This document shows positions 1-5,443 of a stretch of 7,736 bases of DNA, piece after piece. Under the pieces are notes generated by a model. It had not been told where the DNA came from. It was given only the letters and a program-made list of their open reading frames with translations, and made no database searches. Positions within the stretch are counted from its first letter, which is position 1. Each line of letters starts with the position of its first letter. A program made the translations under genes and the position numbers. Source of the DNA: Clostridiales bacterium. GTDB lineage: Bacteria; Bacillota; Clostridia; Oscillospirales; CAG-382. The DNA lies in assembly GCA_003452915.1 (NCBI GenBank), contig DMMZ01000042.1, positions 1-7,736 of the forward strand. The letters are read 5' to 3'.

Positions 1-30
1 AATAGGTCAATGCTGACACCTATGGTCTGT

Positions 31-68
31 AAAGGATATTTAATACTAATAAATATTAAATATCCTTT
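31..68. repeat. Perfect 15-bp hairpin before tRNA-Met
   Basis: The arms 31-45 (AAAGGATATTTAATA) and 54-68 are perfectly complementary around an 8-base loop, and two further T residues follow. The site lies 13 bases before the first tRNA. It could be an intrinsic terminator of whatever precedes the window, or a processing structure in a longer stable-RNA transcript. The stem is very AT-rich, so terminator strength is uncertain. Bases 1-30 hold no gene I can recognise. Confidence 0.6.
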
Positions 69-81
69 TTCAGTACTATCT

Positions 82-158
82 GGGCCTTTAGCTCAGTTGG
101 TTAGAGCAACCGGCTCATAACCGGTCGGTCCGGGGTTCGAGTCCCTGAAGGCCCACCA
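82..158 (+). tRNA. tRNA-Met (anticodon CAT)
   Basis: A complete cloverleaf can be drawn. The acceptor stem GGGCCTT (82-88) pairs with AAGGCCC (148-154), the discriminator is A155, and CCA is encoded at 156-158. The anticodon stem ACCGG/CCGGT (109-113/121-125) holds the loop CTCATAA with anticodon CAT at 116-118. The T arm carries the normal GGTTCGA-type loop. A CAT anticodon can belong to elongator Met, initiator Met, or the lysidine-modified tRNA-Ile2. The initiator is unlikely because the first acceptor pair is a normal G-C. Met against Ile2 cannot be settled by eye. It is the first of three co-oriented tRNAs and was probably cotranscribed with them. Confidence 0.93.
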
Positions 159-161
159 AAT

Positions 162-194
162 ACAGTTGATTACCGCTCAGCGGTATTTAACTGT
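162..194. repeat. Hairpin in the Met-Lys tRNA spacer
   Basis: Bases 162-176 pair with 180-194 around a 3-base loop (TCA), with one T-T mismatch (170/186) and one G-T pair. It starts four bases after the tRNA-Met CCA and ends seven bases before tRNA-Lys. No T tract follows, so a role in tRNA 3' processing or transcript stability fits better than termination. Confidence 0.6.
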
Positions 195-200
195 TTATAT

Positions 201-276
201 GCACCTTTAGCTCAGTTGGTAGAGCAACTGACTCTTAATCAGTGGGTCCCGGGTTCAAATCCCTGAAGGTGCACCA
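201..276 (+). tRNA. tRNA-Lys (anticodon CTT)
   Basis: The acceptor stem GCACCTT (201-207) pairs with AAGGTGC (266-272), discriminator A273 follows, and CCA is encoded at 274-276. The anticodon stem ACTGA/TCAGT (227-231/239-243) presents loop CTCTTAA with anticodon CTT at 234-236, which reads AAG lysine codons. The D arm and the GGTTCAA-type T loop are canonical, with no mismatches in the stems. It sits in the middle of the three-tRNA cluster, 42 bases after tRNA-Met. Confidence 0.95.
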
Positions 277-279
277 AAA

Positions 280-331
280 AGTGGTTATAATACCGCTTAT
301 GAAGAATGTTGATTAAATATCAACATTCTTT
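280..331. repeat. Two hairpins in the Lys-Trp tRNA spacer
   Basis: A short stem, 280-285 with 292-297 (one G-T pair), is followed directly by a perfect 12-bp stem, AAGAATGTTGAT (302-313) with 319-330, with a 5-base loop. Both are unrelated in sequence to the other hairpins in this tRNA cluster. The TATAAT in the first loop lacks a -35 box at proper spacing, so I do not call a promoter there. Confidence 0.6.
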
Positions 332-358
332 CCTATCGACCAACATAGAAAAAGTTAT

Positions 359-434
359 AGGGGTATAGCTCAGTTGGTAGAGTCGCGGTCTCCAAAACCG
401 TTGGTCCTGGGTTCAAGTCCTAGTGCCCCTGCCA
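359..434 (+). tRNA. tRNA-Trp (anticodon CCA), stems rich in G-U pairs
   Basis: Acceptor AGGGGTA (359-365) pairs with TGCCCCT (424-430), the discriminator is G431 and CCA is encoded at 432-434, as is usual for tRNA-Trp. The anticodon loop CTCCAAA (390-396) carries CCA at 392-394, reading UGG. Four stems each contain a G-U wobble: acceptor 364/425, D stem 368/383 (positions 10/25), anticodon stem 385/401 (27/43) and T stem 409/421. Bacterial tRNA-Trp genes usually have Watson-Crick pairs at most of these sites. The fold is still complete, so the gene may work, but it could be a second, drifting copy. Confidence 0.85.
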
Positions 435-486
435 GCGGCACCACGCCGCAATAAATAATCACCGTATACTAAAAATAGTATACGGT
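435..486. repeat. Hairpin pair after tRNA-Trp
   Basis: A GC-rich stem (GCGGC 435-439 with GCCGC 445-449, loop ACCAC) begins immediately after the tRNA CCA. It is followed by a perfect 10-bp stem, ACCGTATACT (461-470) with 477-486, around an A-rich loop. Neither has a clear T tract. This is the natural place for the tRNA operon to end, so one or both may act as terminator or 3' processing structures. Confidence 0.5.
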
Positions 487-502
487 TAGTCTGAAGACAA
501 AT

Positions 503-534
503 GAGGTATTGGAAAAGCACATTTCCAATACCTC
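503..534 (-). terminator. Perfect 13-bp hairpin after the IS1182-like remnant
   Basis: GAGGTATTGGAAA (503-515) pairs perfectly with 522-534, with a six-base loop. Read on the - strand it starts four bases after the stop codon of the transposase remnant and is followed by ATTTGTCTTCAG. From memory, clostridial IS1182-type elements often carry such a hairpin and a TTTGTCT-like motif near this end. I infer that it belongs to the IS end and terminates transposase transcription. Confidence 0.5.
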
Positions 535-538
535 GCAG

Positions 539-700
539 TTATTTATGCTGGGATTTTGATTTTTCGTATAATATCAAAAACAAAGACATCTCCGAATAAA
601 ATAATCCGTTCAATTTCTTCAATTTAGCAAGTTTTTTCAAATTCATGCATGCAAAAGTAAGCAAGACTTGCATTTTTAGCCATGCCAAACCTCTATAGTG
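539..700 (-). pseudogene. C-terminal remnant of an IS1182-family transposase
   Basis: Read on the - strand, this stretch encodes about 53 residues ending at a TAA (539-541). They include YRGLAWLKMQ followed by VLLTFACMNLKKLAKLKK. That RGL-x-K(M/V)-LLTFACMNLKKLA block is the typical C-terminus of IS1182-family DDE transposases (DDE_Tnp_1-type domain). The rest of the protein, including all the catalytic acidic residues, is absent. Upstream in the same frame a stop (701-703) comes two codons before the conserved block, and the sequence beyond about 700 is unrelated. The element is therefore a dead 3' scar lying between the tRNA cluster and the Rhs debris. Identification rests on motif recognition, not on a search. 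Confidence 0.75.
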
Positions 701-828
701 CTAGAAGTATTTCTAATGAAATAGAAATGATAAAAAATCTTTTAGATGTTGATACTCAAACTGCGAAGAAAATTCGAAAAATTAATAAGTATGGTTATAG
801 CAATATACACTTCCGACCAATGTTGTAA
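697..828 (+). other. Unrecognised short coding-like fragment
   Basis: After the IS scar, a + strand frame is open from about 697 to a TAA at 826-828. The first ATG is at 727, giving a 33-residue lysine-rich peptide containing LLDVDTQTAKKIRKINKYGY. It has no ribosome binding site and is not a family I recognise. It overlaps the first codons of the Rhs fragment, which is in another frame from 801. It may be a piece of a lost gene trapped between two breakpoints, or chance. Confidence 0.25.
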
Positions 829-1910
829 TAACATATAACTATGATTATCTTGAGCGTGTTACAAAGAAGGAATATTCAAACGCTTTAAATGTAAATTACA
901 CATATCTTGCAGGAAGCGGTGTAAGTACTACCACTCCTCTTGTGTCGGATGTAGAGATTAAAAACGGTTCGGCTTCTATTATTAAATACAGCTATACCTA
1001 TGACAATGTAGGGAATATCCTTACCGTAAAAGAAAACGGCATCGAAAAGCAGTCGTTCACCTATGATAAACTGGGTCAGCTGACTCAGGAAGACAACGCT
1101 TACGCGAACCAGACTTATACTTATACTTATGATGCAGCTGGTAATATCACAGGAAAATACAGATGGGAATATAAAGACCTGTCAATGGGCAACGGTTATT
1201 CCACTTACGGCTACGACAATGCTACATGGGACGATCTTCTTACCAACCTCGACGGTACGACAATAACATATGACAACATGGGTAATCCGTTGAACTGGAA
1301 GAATATCTACAGCCTTACATAGAGCGGCAGGGAGCTTAGCAGTTTTTATTTTGATTCCTATGGAATGAGCGGAATGAATTTTAAATATAACTCCGCAGGT
1401 ATTCGCACGTCAAAGTCGTATTATGATATGAATACTGGTGCGTTGACCGCTTCGACATTTATACTCGATGGCTCGAACATTATTAAGGAAGACAGAAACG
1501 GCGGAGGGTTAATCCTTTACTACTATTACGACGATTCCGGTGTTACAGGCTTCAATTACAACGGAACCGATTATTACTACGGAAAGAACCTTCAGGGCGA
1601 TATAATAAAGATATTCGACGCAAGCGGTATTGAGGTTGTTACCTACAAATATGACGCCTGGGGAAATATAATCTCCATAAGCGGTTCGCTTGCATCCACA
1701 GTCGGACAGTACAACCCCTTCCGCTACCGCTCGTATTACTACGATTCCGAAACCGGTTGGTATTACCTCAACTCACGTTATTATGACCCGTCTATCGGTC
1801 GCTTCATTAACGCTGACGGCATCGTCGGTGCAAACGGCGGTATTCAAGGTTACAATATGTTTGCATATTGTTATAACAATCCGGCAAATCATTCAGATCC
1901 GAGCGGGTAA
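801..1910 (+). pseudogene. YD-repeat/Rhs core protein, truncated and interrupted by an amber codon
   Basis: The frame is open from 801 and encodes tandem YD-type repeats (YTYDNVGNI, FTYDKLGQL, YTYDAAGNITG, YDNMGNPL), then the Rhs-associated core block at about 1734-1820 (YDSETGWYYLNSRYYDPSIG, then RFINADG), and ends at NNPANHSDPSG. Such proteins are large, exported, shell-forming repeat proteins that carry a variable C-terminal tip. The N-terminal shell, signal peptide and start are missing; the 5' edge near 801 is a breakpoint and no ribosome binding site is seen. A TAG at 1320-1322 interrupts the frame, apparently in place of a Trp codon (SLT-stop-SGREL, where relatives read TW-x-GR). A TAA at 1908-1910 follows exactly at the DPSG boundary. 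It is a dead fragment, or at most a silent donor for recombination. Confidence 0.85.
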
Positions 1911-2393
1911 TGCATATTATCATTACCATGCGGTAGAGCAGAATGGGTTGCATGTGATACTCCTTCTAACCGCGGAATACTTAGATGTTATGATCTTACT
2001 GAAGAAGAACTAGAAAGTTTTGGGTTTGGTGGTTGTAAACGTTTTTTAACGCCAGTTGATGAAGTAGAAATTATAACAGAAGTGAAAGTAATATCAGAAG
2101 AGCCTAATTCTGATTCAATTTATCCAATTAAATATTCCACTTATGTTAATATGTGCGACGGACAAATTATAAGTATTAATAATGTCTGACTTGAAGTAGA
2201 TAATCCAACTTTACCATACGAATATAAAATGGAACTAATTTCTGCAACAGGGGAAATCATTAACAATGGCGTTAGAGTAATTTATAAATGTAATATTCAG
2301 TGTTATTTTTTAGATAGATTTGATTTTGTTGGTATTAAAATTCGCATTTCACCCGAAATGTGCGTCGAAGGCTTTGCGTCTATAAAACCATAA
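1911..2393 (+). pseudogene. Unrecognised C-terminal tip continuing the Rhs frame
   Basis: Directly after the TAA at 1908 the same reading frame stays open for 160 codons to TAA 2391, broken only by a TGA at 2187-2189 (ISINNV-stop-LEVDNPTLPY). The composition looks protein-like, for example LTEEELESFGFGG, FLTPVDEVEIITEV and ELISATGEIINNG, with several cysteines. Rhs proteins keep their variable effector domain just after DPSG, so by position this is a tip domain. I recognise no toxin motif. Using a one-base slip at GGGTAA instead gives a frame that closes at about 2013, so the direct in-frame reading explains more of the sequence. Function is unknown, and in its present state it is not translated as part of Rhs. 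Confidence 0.5.
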
Positions 2394-2557
2394 TAAAGGA
2401 AGAGAAATATTGTATAAATACCATTCTACAAATTTTGAATCAAGTACTTGTCCTTATAATAACAATTATTTTTGGCGTTTTGGTACATAAGTTTTTTATG
2501 AAAATTGGGGATATTTTTAAATGTTTAATAAATTACATTAAAAACTTGTTTCGCTAA
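2360..2557 (+). CDS. Small hydrophobic protein (one membrane segment)
   Basis: The frame from GTG 2360 gives 65 residues. The start is doubtful: the first 11 codons overlap the end of the Rhs tail frame, and no good Shine-Dalgarno lies before 2360. An AAAGGAAGAG stretch (2396-2405) lies further in but has no ATG/GTG/TTG in this frame at proper spacing. From about residue 25 it holds a clear membrane helix (LNQVLVLIITIIFGVLVHKF), then a lysine-containing amphipathic tail ending in YIKNLFR. By position, the gene after an Rhs tip is often an immunity gene, and small membrane immunity proteins exist, but there is no sequence proof. It could also be a stand-alone membrane peptide or a remnant. Confidence 0.35.
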   Translation: MRRRLCVYKTIIKEEKYCINTILQILNQVLVLIITIIFGVLVHKFFMKIGDIFKCLINYIKNLFR

Positions 2558-2640
2558 ATGCAAAGAGGATGAGTTTTTAGCAACTATATCTGAGTTGGTA
2601 ATTTTTTACTTAATAGCACTATAATCAAAAATTATACTAT

Positions 2641-2677
2641 CAAAGCACCTGCGGTTTAATATTCCGCAGGTGCTTTG
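2641..2677. terminator. Strong 14-bp hairpin after the Rhs tail and small ORF
   Basis: CAAAGCACCTGCGG (2641-2654) pairs perfectly with 2664-2677 across a 9-base loop. The stem is the most stable structure in this stretch. The downstream flank (TATAAATAAAAG) is not a T run, while the A-rich 5' flank would give T residues on the - strand, so termination is plausible but not textbook. It separates the two Rhs fragments. The rest of 2558-2694 shows no gene. Confidence 0.55.
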
Positions 2678-2694
2678 TATAAATAAAAGATTAA

Positions 2695-2991
2695 TCTTAT
2701 ATCGATAATATATATAACGAGCTTGACAGAGTTATAGCGGTAAAGTATAATGGAATGGAAAAGTTCACCTTCACATACAAAGTAAGCGGTCAGCTTTACA
2801 GCAGCACCGATTTGGTGAATAGTAGAGTATATACCTATGAGTATGATTCTCTCGGCAGGCTCATGGATGTTGAAAACTCGTTTGATTCTCTCGGCAGAGC
2901 AAGCGGCTCTGTATATTTACTTCCCGGAAAGACAATGAATTACGGTATCACCTATAAAGAGGGGCGCTTTACAGGTATTTTTCCCGCATAA
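2695..2991 (+). pseudogene. Second YD-repeat/Rhs fragment
   Basis: The frame is open from 2695 and reads YNELDRVIAVKYNG, then FTYKVSGQLYSSTD, YTYEYDSLGRLMDVENSF and DSLGRASG, ending at YKEGRFTGIFPA with TAA 2989-2991. These are YD/Rhs repeats of the type normally found in the middle of the shell, upstream of the core seen at 801-1910. Here they lie downstream of it. The first in-frame ATG is 2755, but similarity begins before it, so this is a broken piece and not a gene with its own start. TGATTCTCTCGGCAG occurs twice 39 bases apart (2844, 2883), a repeat-unit echo. After the fragment, from about 2985, the sequence becomes unrelated. Confidence 0.75.
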
Positions 2992-3180
2992 AATTAGCAA
3001 AATCGGCAGCTCAAGTTAAATCGCAAATTTCGATTATTTTTATTAGTTAGTCATTAACAATATATGTGAAATACAAATTATCTGTAAAATATGAAGATAA
3101 ACAAGAATTTGTTAAAGAGATTATTATAACCATAAAGCGAGTAGAAGTATAGCATACTTAGATAAGAACTAATATAAAAA
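2992..3180 (+). other. Spacer with a short orphan coding-like fragment
   Basis: No complete gene is visible. A + strand frame from about 3051 to TAG 3150-3152 (GTG at 3066) reads YVKYKLSVKYEDKQEF and then VKEIIITIKRVEV. This looks protein-like but is only about 30 codons and has no start signal. It may be the tail of a lost gene. The following bases up to 3180 are AT-rich (TAATAT at 3170) and must hold the promoter of the acetyltransferase if that gene is transcribed separately; no convincing -35 box is seen. Confidence 0.25.
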
Positions 3181-3196
3181 AGAGGGAATAAAGATT

Positions 3197-4378
3197 ATGG
3201 AATATGAAATTATTCATTTACCAAAAGAAGAATGGAAGGATACTATCATTCCTATTGGGTATAAATCAGATAAATATTATGATGTTTTGGTAAATAAAAC
3301 GAGTAAAGGATTTACTATTGAGATAGAAAAGAAAGATTTTGTAGAGCCGGTGACTCATACACCGGAAGAATATGATTTTCCAGATAAGCTATATAAAGAA
3401 CACAGGGAGAATGCTTATGCCTGGGGAGTGCTAGTTAATGATGAATTAGTTGCTGCAATTGAAACTGATCAAGAATTATGGTCTAATCGCCTAAGGATTA
3501 CAGAACTTTGGGTATCAGAAAAGTTTCAAAAGCAGGGAATAGGTCACACCTTGATTGAAATGACTAAGGAACAAGCGAGAAGAGAGCGTCGTCGTGCTAT
3601 TATACTGGAAACACAGTCATGTAACGTTAATGCAATAGATTTTTATCAGCACGAAGGCTTTAGTCTGATCGGTATGGATACCTGCTGTTATAAGAATAAT
3701 GATTTGCAGAGAAAAGAAGTAAGGTTAGAATTTGGCTGGTTCCCAGAAGAAAAGAAAAAACTAAAACGCGAAGAAATAGAAATCAGAACGGAAACAAAGG
3801 AAGACTGGTATAGTGTAGAATTGATGACGCAACATGCTTTTTGGAATAAACACCATCTCGGATGTGACGAGCATTACCTTGTACATAAATTGCGTCAAGA
3901 TGAAGATTATCTTCCGGAGCTAAGTAGAATAGCACTAATGGATGGAATTGTAATAGGATGTATCATGTATTCAAAGGCATATGTTGTTGATGGTGCAGTC
4001 ACACATGAGGTTTTAACTTTCGGACCGCTTTGTGTAGAGCCTAAGTGGCAGGGGTGTGGAGTAGGCGAGCTATTGTTAAGAGAAACAATGAACATTGCAG
4101 CAAACAAAGGGTTTAAAGGTATTGTAATTTTTGGAGAACCAGATTATTATCCTCGAATAGGATTTAAAACATGTGATAACTTTAATATTACAACTGCCGA
4201 TGGTAAAAACTTTGATGCATTTATGGGAATTGAATTAATAGAAGATGGTTTGAAAAGCACGAAAGGAAAATTCTACGAATCGAAAGTCTTTGAAAATCTT
4301 CCCACGGAAGAAGTGGAAGAACATAATAAAAAATTCCCACAACTGAGGAAATTAAAATTCCCAGGGCAATGGGATTAA
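3197..4378 (+). CDS. Two-domain GNAT acetyltransferase (SatA-like + YhbS-like)
   Basis: The ATG at 3197 follows AGAGGG (3181-3186) with 10 bases between. The 393-residue cytoplasmic protein holds two GNAT folds. Domain 1 (about 1-182) has the acetyl-CoA loop QKQGIG at 111-116, then ILETQ (136-140), N145, FY (149-150) and GFSLIGMDT (154-162). This pattern matches streptothricin/nourseothricin acetyltransferases of the SatA/Sat4 type. Domain 2 (about 193-365) has LTFGPLCVEPKWQGCGVG (273-290) and GEPDYYPRIGF (313-323), the signature of YhbS-like acetyltransferases (COG3153). Each family is usually a single-domain protein, so this is a fusion. Both acetyl-CoA loops look intact. The substrate is not known; aminoglycoside-like or streptothricin acetylation by domain 1 is only a suggestion. 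The gene stands alone, flanked by non-coding DNA. Confidence 0.88.
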   Translation: MEYEIIHLPKEEWKDTIIPIGYKSDKYYDVLVNKTSKGFTIEIEKKDFVEPVTHTPEEYDFPDKLYKEHRENAYAWGVLVNDELVAAIETDQELWSNRLRITELWVSEKFQKQGIGHTLIEMTKEQARRERRRAIILETQSCNVNAIDFYQHEGFSLIGMDTCCYKNNDLQRKEVRLEFGWFPEEKKKLKREEIEIRTETKEDWYSVELMTQHAFWNKHHLGCDEHYLVHKLRQDEDYLPELSRIALMDGIVIGCIMYSKAYVVDGAVTHEVLTFGPLCVEPKWQGCGVGELLLRETMNIAANKGFKGIVIFGEPDYYPRIGFKTCDNFNITTADGKNFDAFMGIELIEDGLKSTKGKFYESKVFENLPTEEVEEHNKKFPQLRKLKFPGQWD

Positions 4379-4489
4379 TTTTAATTTGTTGTTTAGGTTA
4401 TAAGAAAACTGAGAAATTAAAATAGCTGCCCATTATGTTTATGAAAGACAATCGATTACATGGGAAATGCCCAATAAGTGAGGCGTTAG
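4379..4489 (+). promoter_or_regulatory. Leader of the HEPN-like gene with a strong ribosome binding site
   Basis: The non-coding gap contains TGCCCATTATGTTTATG (4427-4443), one copy of a motif that recurs upstream of later genes, and a second similar core TGCCCAATAAG (4468-4478). AAGTGAGG (4476-4483) lies six bases before ATG 4490 and is a good Shine-Dalgarno. No clear -35/-10 pair is seen. Confidence 0.4.
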
Positions 4490-4942
4490 ATGAGTATTAA
4501 TGATGACTTCAAAGAAATAATGGACTACGCACATTTTTGGAATTGGTTGCCGGACTGGGGCGTGGTTCAAGAAGTATACCAATCGTTTCCCAATTCTTTC
4601 TCTGTATTAACTCCGTTTGCATATGCGTACTTAGAAGAATTGATAAGATCCACGACATCGGAATATGGCATTGAGGTACTAGATGATTTAGGTAAACCCA
4701 AAAGACGCAAAGTAGGCATAAGACTGATAAATCTTGCTATTTCCGAGAATAACAATAACCTAGATTATATTGTGCTCCTTGAAAAGGCAAAGGCTTATTT
4801 TTCACTTTCAAAACCTACAGATGCGGGAGATAATCGAAATAACGTTGTTCATGGTTATATGCATCCAAGATTCTGGGATAAAGAGTCGTTTGAGCGATTA
4901 CTTCACGACATTGCCACTCTCTCAAAATATTCTAAATTTTAG
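4490..4942 (+). CDS. Small HEPN-like protein
   Basis: The 150-residue soluble protein starts at ATG 4490, six bases after GAGG. It is mostly helical by eye, with no signal peptide or membrane segment. The C-terminal third carries DNRNNVVHGYMHPRFW (114-129). R116-NNVV-H121 is an R-x4-H motif preceded by the N/D-rich turn that marks the HEPN superfamily, whose members are often metal-independent RNases or their partners in toxin-antitoxin, abortive infection and CRISPR systems. The helix around 40-58 (LTPFAYAYLEELIRS) fits the first long HEPN helix. No nucleotidyltransferase (MNT) antitoxin gene lies next to it, so this is not the usual HEPN-MNT pair. RNase activity is inferred from the motif; some HEPN proteins are inactive binding modules. 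Confidence 0.6.
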   Translation: MSINDDFKEIMDYAHFWNWLPDWGVVQEVYQSFPNSFSVLTPFAYAYLEELIRSTTSEYGIEVLDDLGKPKRRKVGIRLINLAISENNNNLDYIVLLEKAKAYFSLSKPTDAGDNRNNVVHGYMHPRFWDKESFERLLHDIATLSKYSKF

Positions 4943-5038
4943 GATATATCAGTTTCGCATTATGTACATTCCACAGTCGGAAAATCGCGTAGTTTTCAAG
5001 ATCTCCGTTGCGTTCATTATCAAAAAGCATATATTCGC
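4943..5038 (+). promoter_or_regulatory. Spacer with a repeated AGTTTC-CATTAT motif
   Basis: AGTTTCGCATTATGTACATT (4951-4970) sits nine bases after the HEPN stop and closely resembles AGTTTCACATTATCCATATT at 6963-6982. A further CATTAT is at 5015-5020. There is no Shine-Dalgarno before ATG 5039. The role is unknown; the motif could be a promoter element, a regulator site or a recombination footprint. Confidence 0.3.
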
Positions 5039-5430
5039 ATGACGATTGAAGCGAAAAAGTATATTGACAACAGGTTTGATCAATTGTCTGAGCAGTACCA
5101 AACAATTAAGATAACTGCGCCTACTGGAATCGATCTGGAGAGCCTAGCCAAACAATTCAACAGCGAGATGTTCCGTATTTATTCGGCAACAAAAAACGAG
5201 GTCAAATACAACGCAGGATATTTTTTTGATTTGTTAAATTTAATCGTGGAGTATGGACCGCAAAACAGCTCGTGACTAAGGATGAACCAACCAGCAGGTT
5301 TACGAAACTTTAGGAGAAAGGCCAGCTAGACTTAGCTATCGAATCTATCGTGATTCAAGAGAAGTATCGCCCCTTATTTACAACAGAAGAAATAGCTAAA
5401 TGTGAAGAAAGACTCAAGCTTTATTCGTAG
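5039..5430 (+). pseudogene. Conserved hypothetical protein, broken by a frameshift and an amber codon
   Basis: From ATG 5039 one frame runs 78 codons to TGA 5273-5275, with FNSEMFRIYSATKNEVKYNA and GYFFDLLNLIVEYGP. The homologous continuation is in another frame from about 5260: TAKQLVTKDEPTSRFTKL, TAG at 5311-5313, then EKGQLDLAIESIVIQEKYRP and LFTTEEIAKCEERL to TAG 5428-5430. The tail matches a widespread hypothetical family I know by its pattern GFxxLWExGRLDLSxE...LFTxEE...RL, in which the amber occupies the Trp of LWE. So a frameshift near 5251-5262 and a nonsense change have both struck one gene. No ribosome binding site is visible before 5039. The family has no function I can state with confidence. 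The product as it stands would lose its conserved C-terminus. Confidence 0.6.
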
Positions 5431-5436
5431 AAGGAG
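5431..5436 (+). promoter_or_regulatory. Ribosome binding site AAGGAG fixing a TTG start
   Basis: AAGGAG lies seven bases before TTG 5444 and overlaps the final stop of the broken upstream gene by adjacency (TAG 5428-5430). An upstream in-frame GTG at 5402 has no comparable site, so I prefer the TTG. Confidence 0.65.
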
Positions 5437-5443
5437 AGAAAAA

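Noticed and set aside
280..297. TATAAT (286-291) as a promoter -10 box before tRNA-Trp.
   Set aside because: No -35 element at 16-18 bases upstream; the bases fall in the tRNA-Lys 3' end. It is better read as a hairpin loop.
1..534. A CRISPR array or dispersed repeat family, given the many inverted repeats.
   Set aside because: The hairpins differ in sequence and there are no regularly spaced direct repeats anywhere in the window.
1690..2013. An overlapping + strand frame that reads GNAYYHYHAVEQNG after the Rhs core, suggesting a one-base frameshift at GGGTAA.
   Set aside because: That frame closes at 2013, whereas the original Rhs frame stays protein-like to 2393 with one stop. The early part is ambiguous, but the direct frame covers more.
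801..2393. A recoded genetic code in which stops are read through.
   Set aside because: All three stop types appear as interruptions here, while other intact genes in the window end with TAA or TAG and use TGG for Trp. Gene decay explains it better.
4470..4494. GGCGTTAGATG before the HEPN-like gene resembles the right-hand core of an integron attC site.
   Set aside because: No matching inverse core (RYYYAAC type) or imperfect long inverted repeat precedes it, and similar sites at the other gene boundaries (GCGTTAA, GCGTTCA) are too weak. Chance is likelier, though the motif finding is kept.
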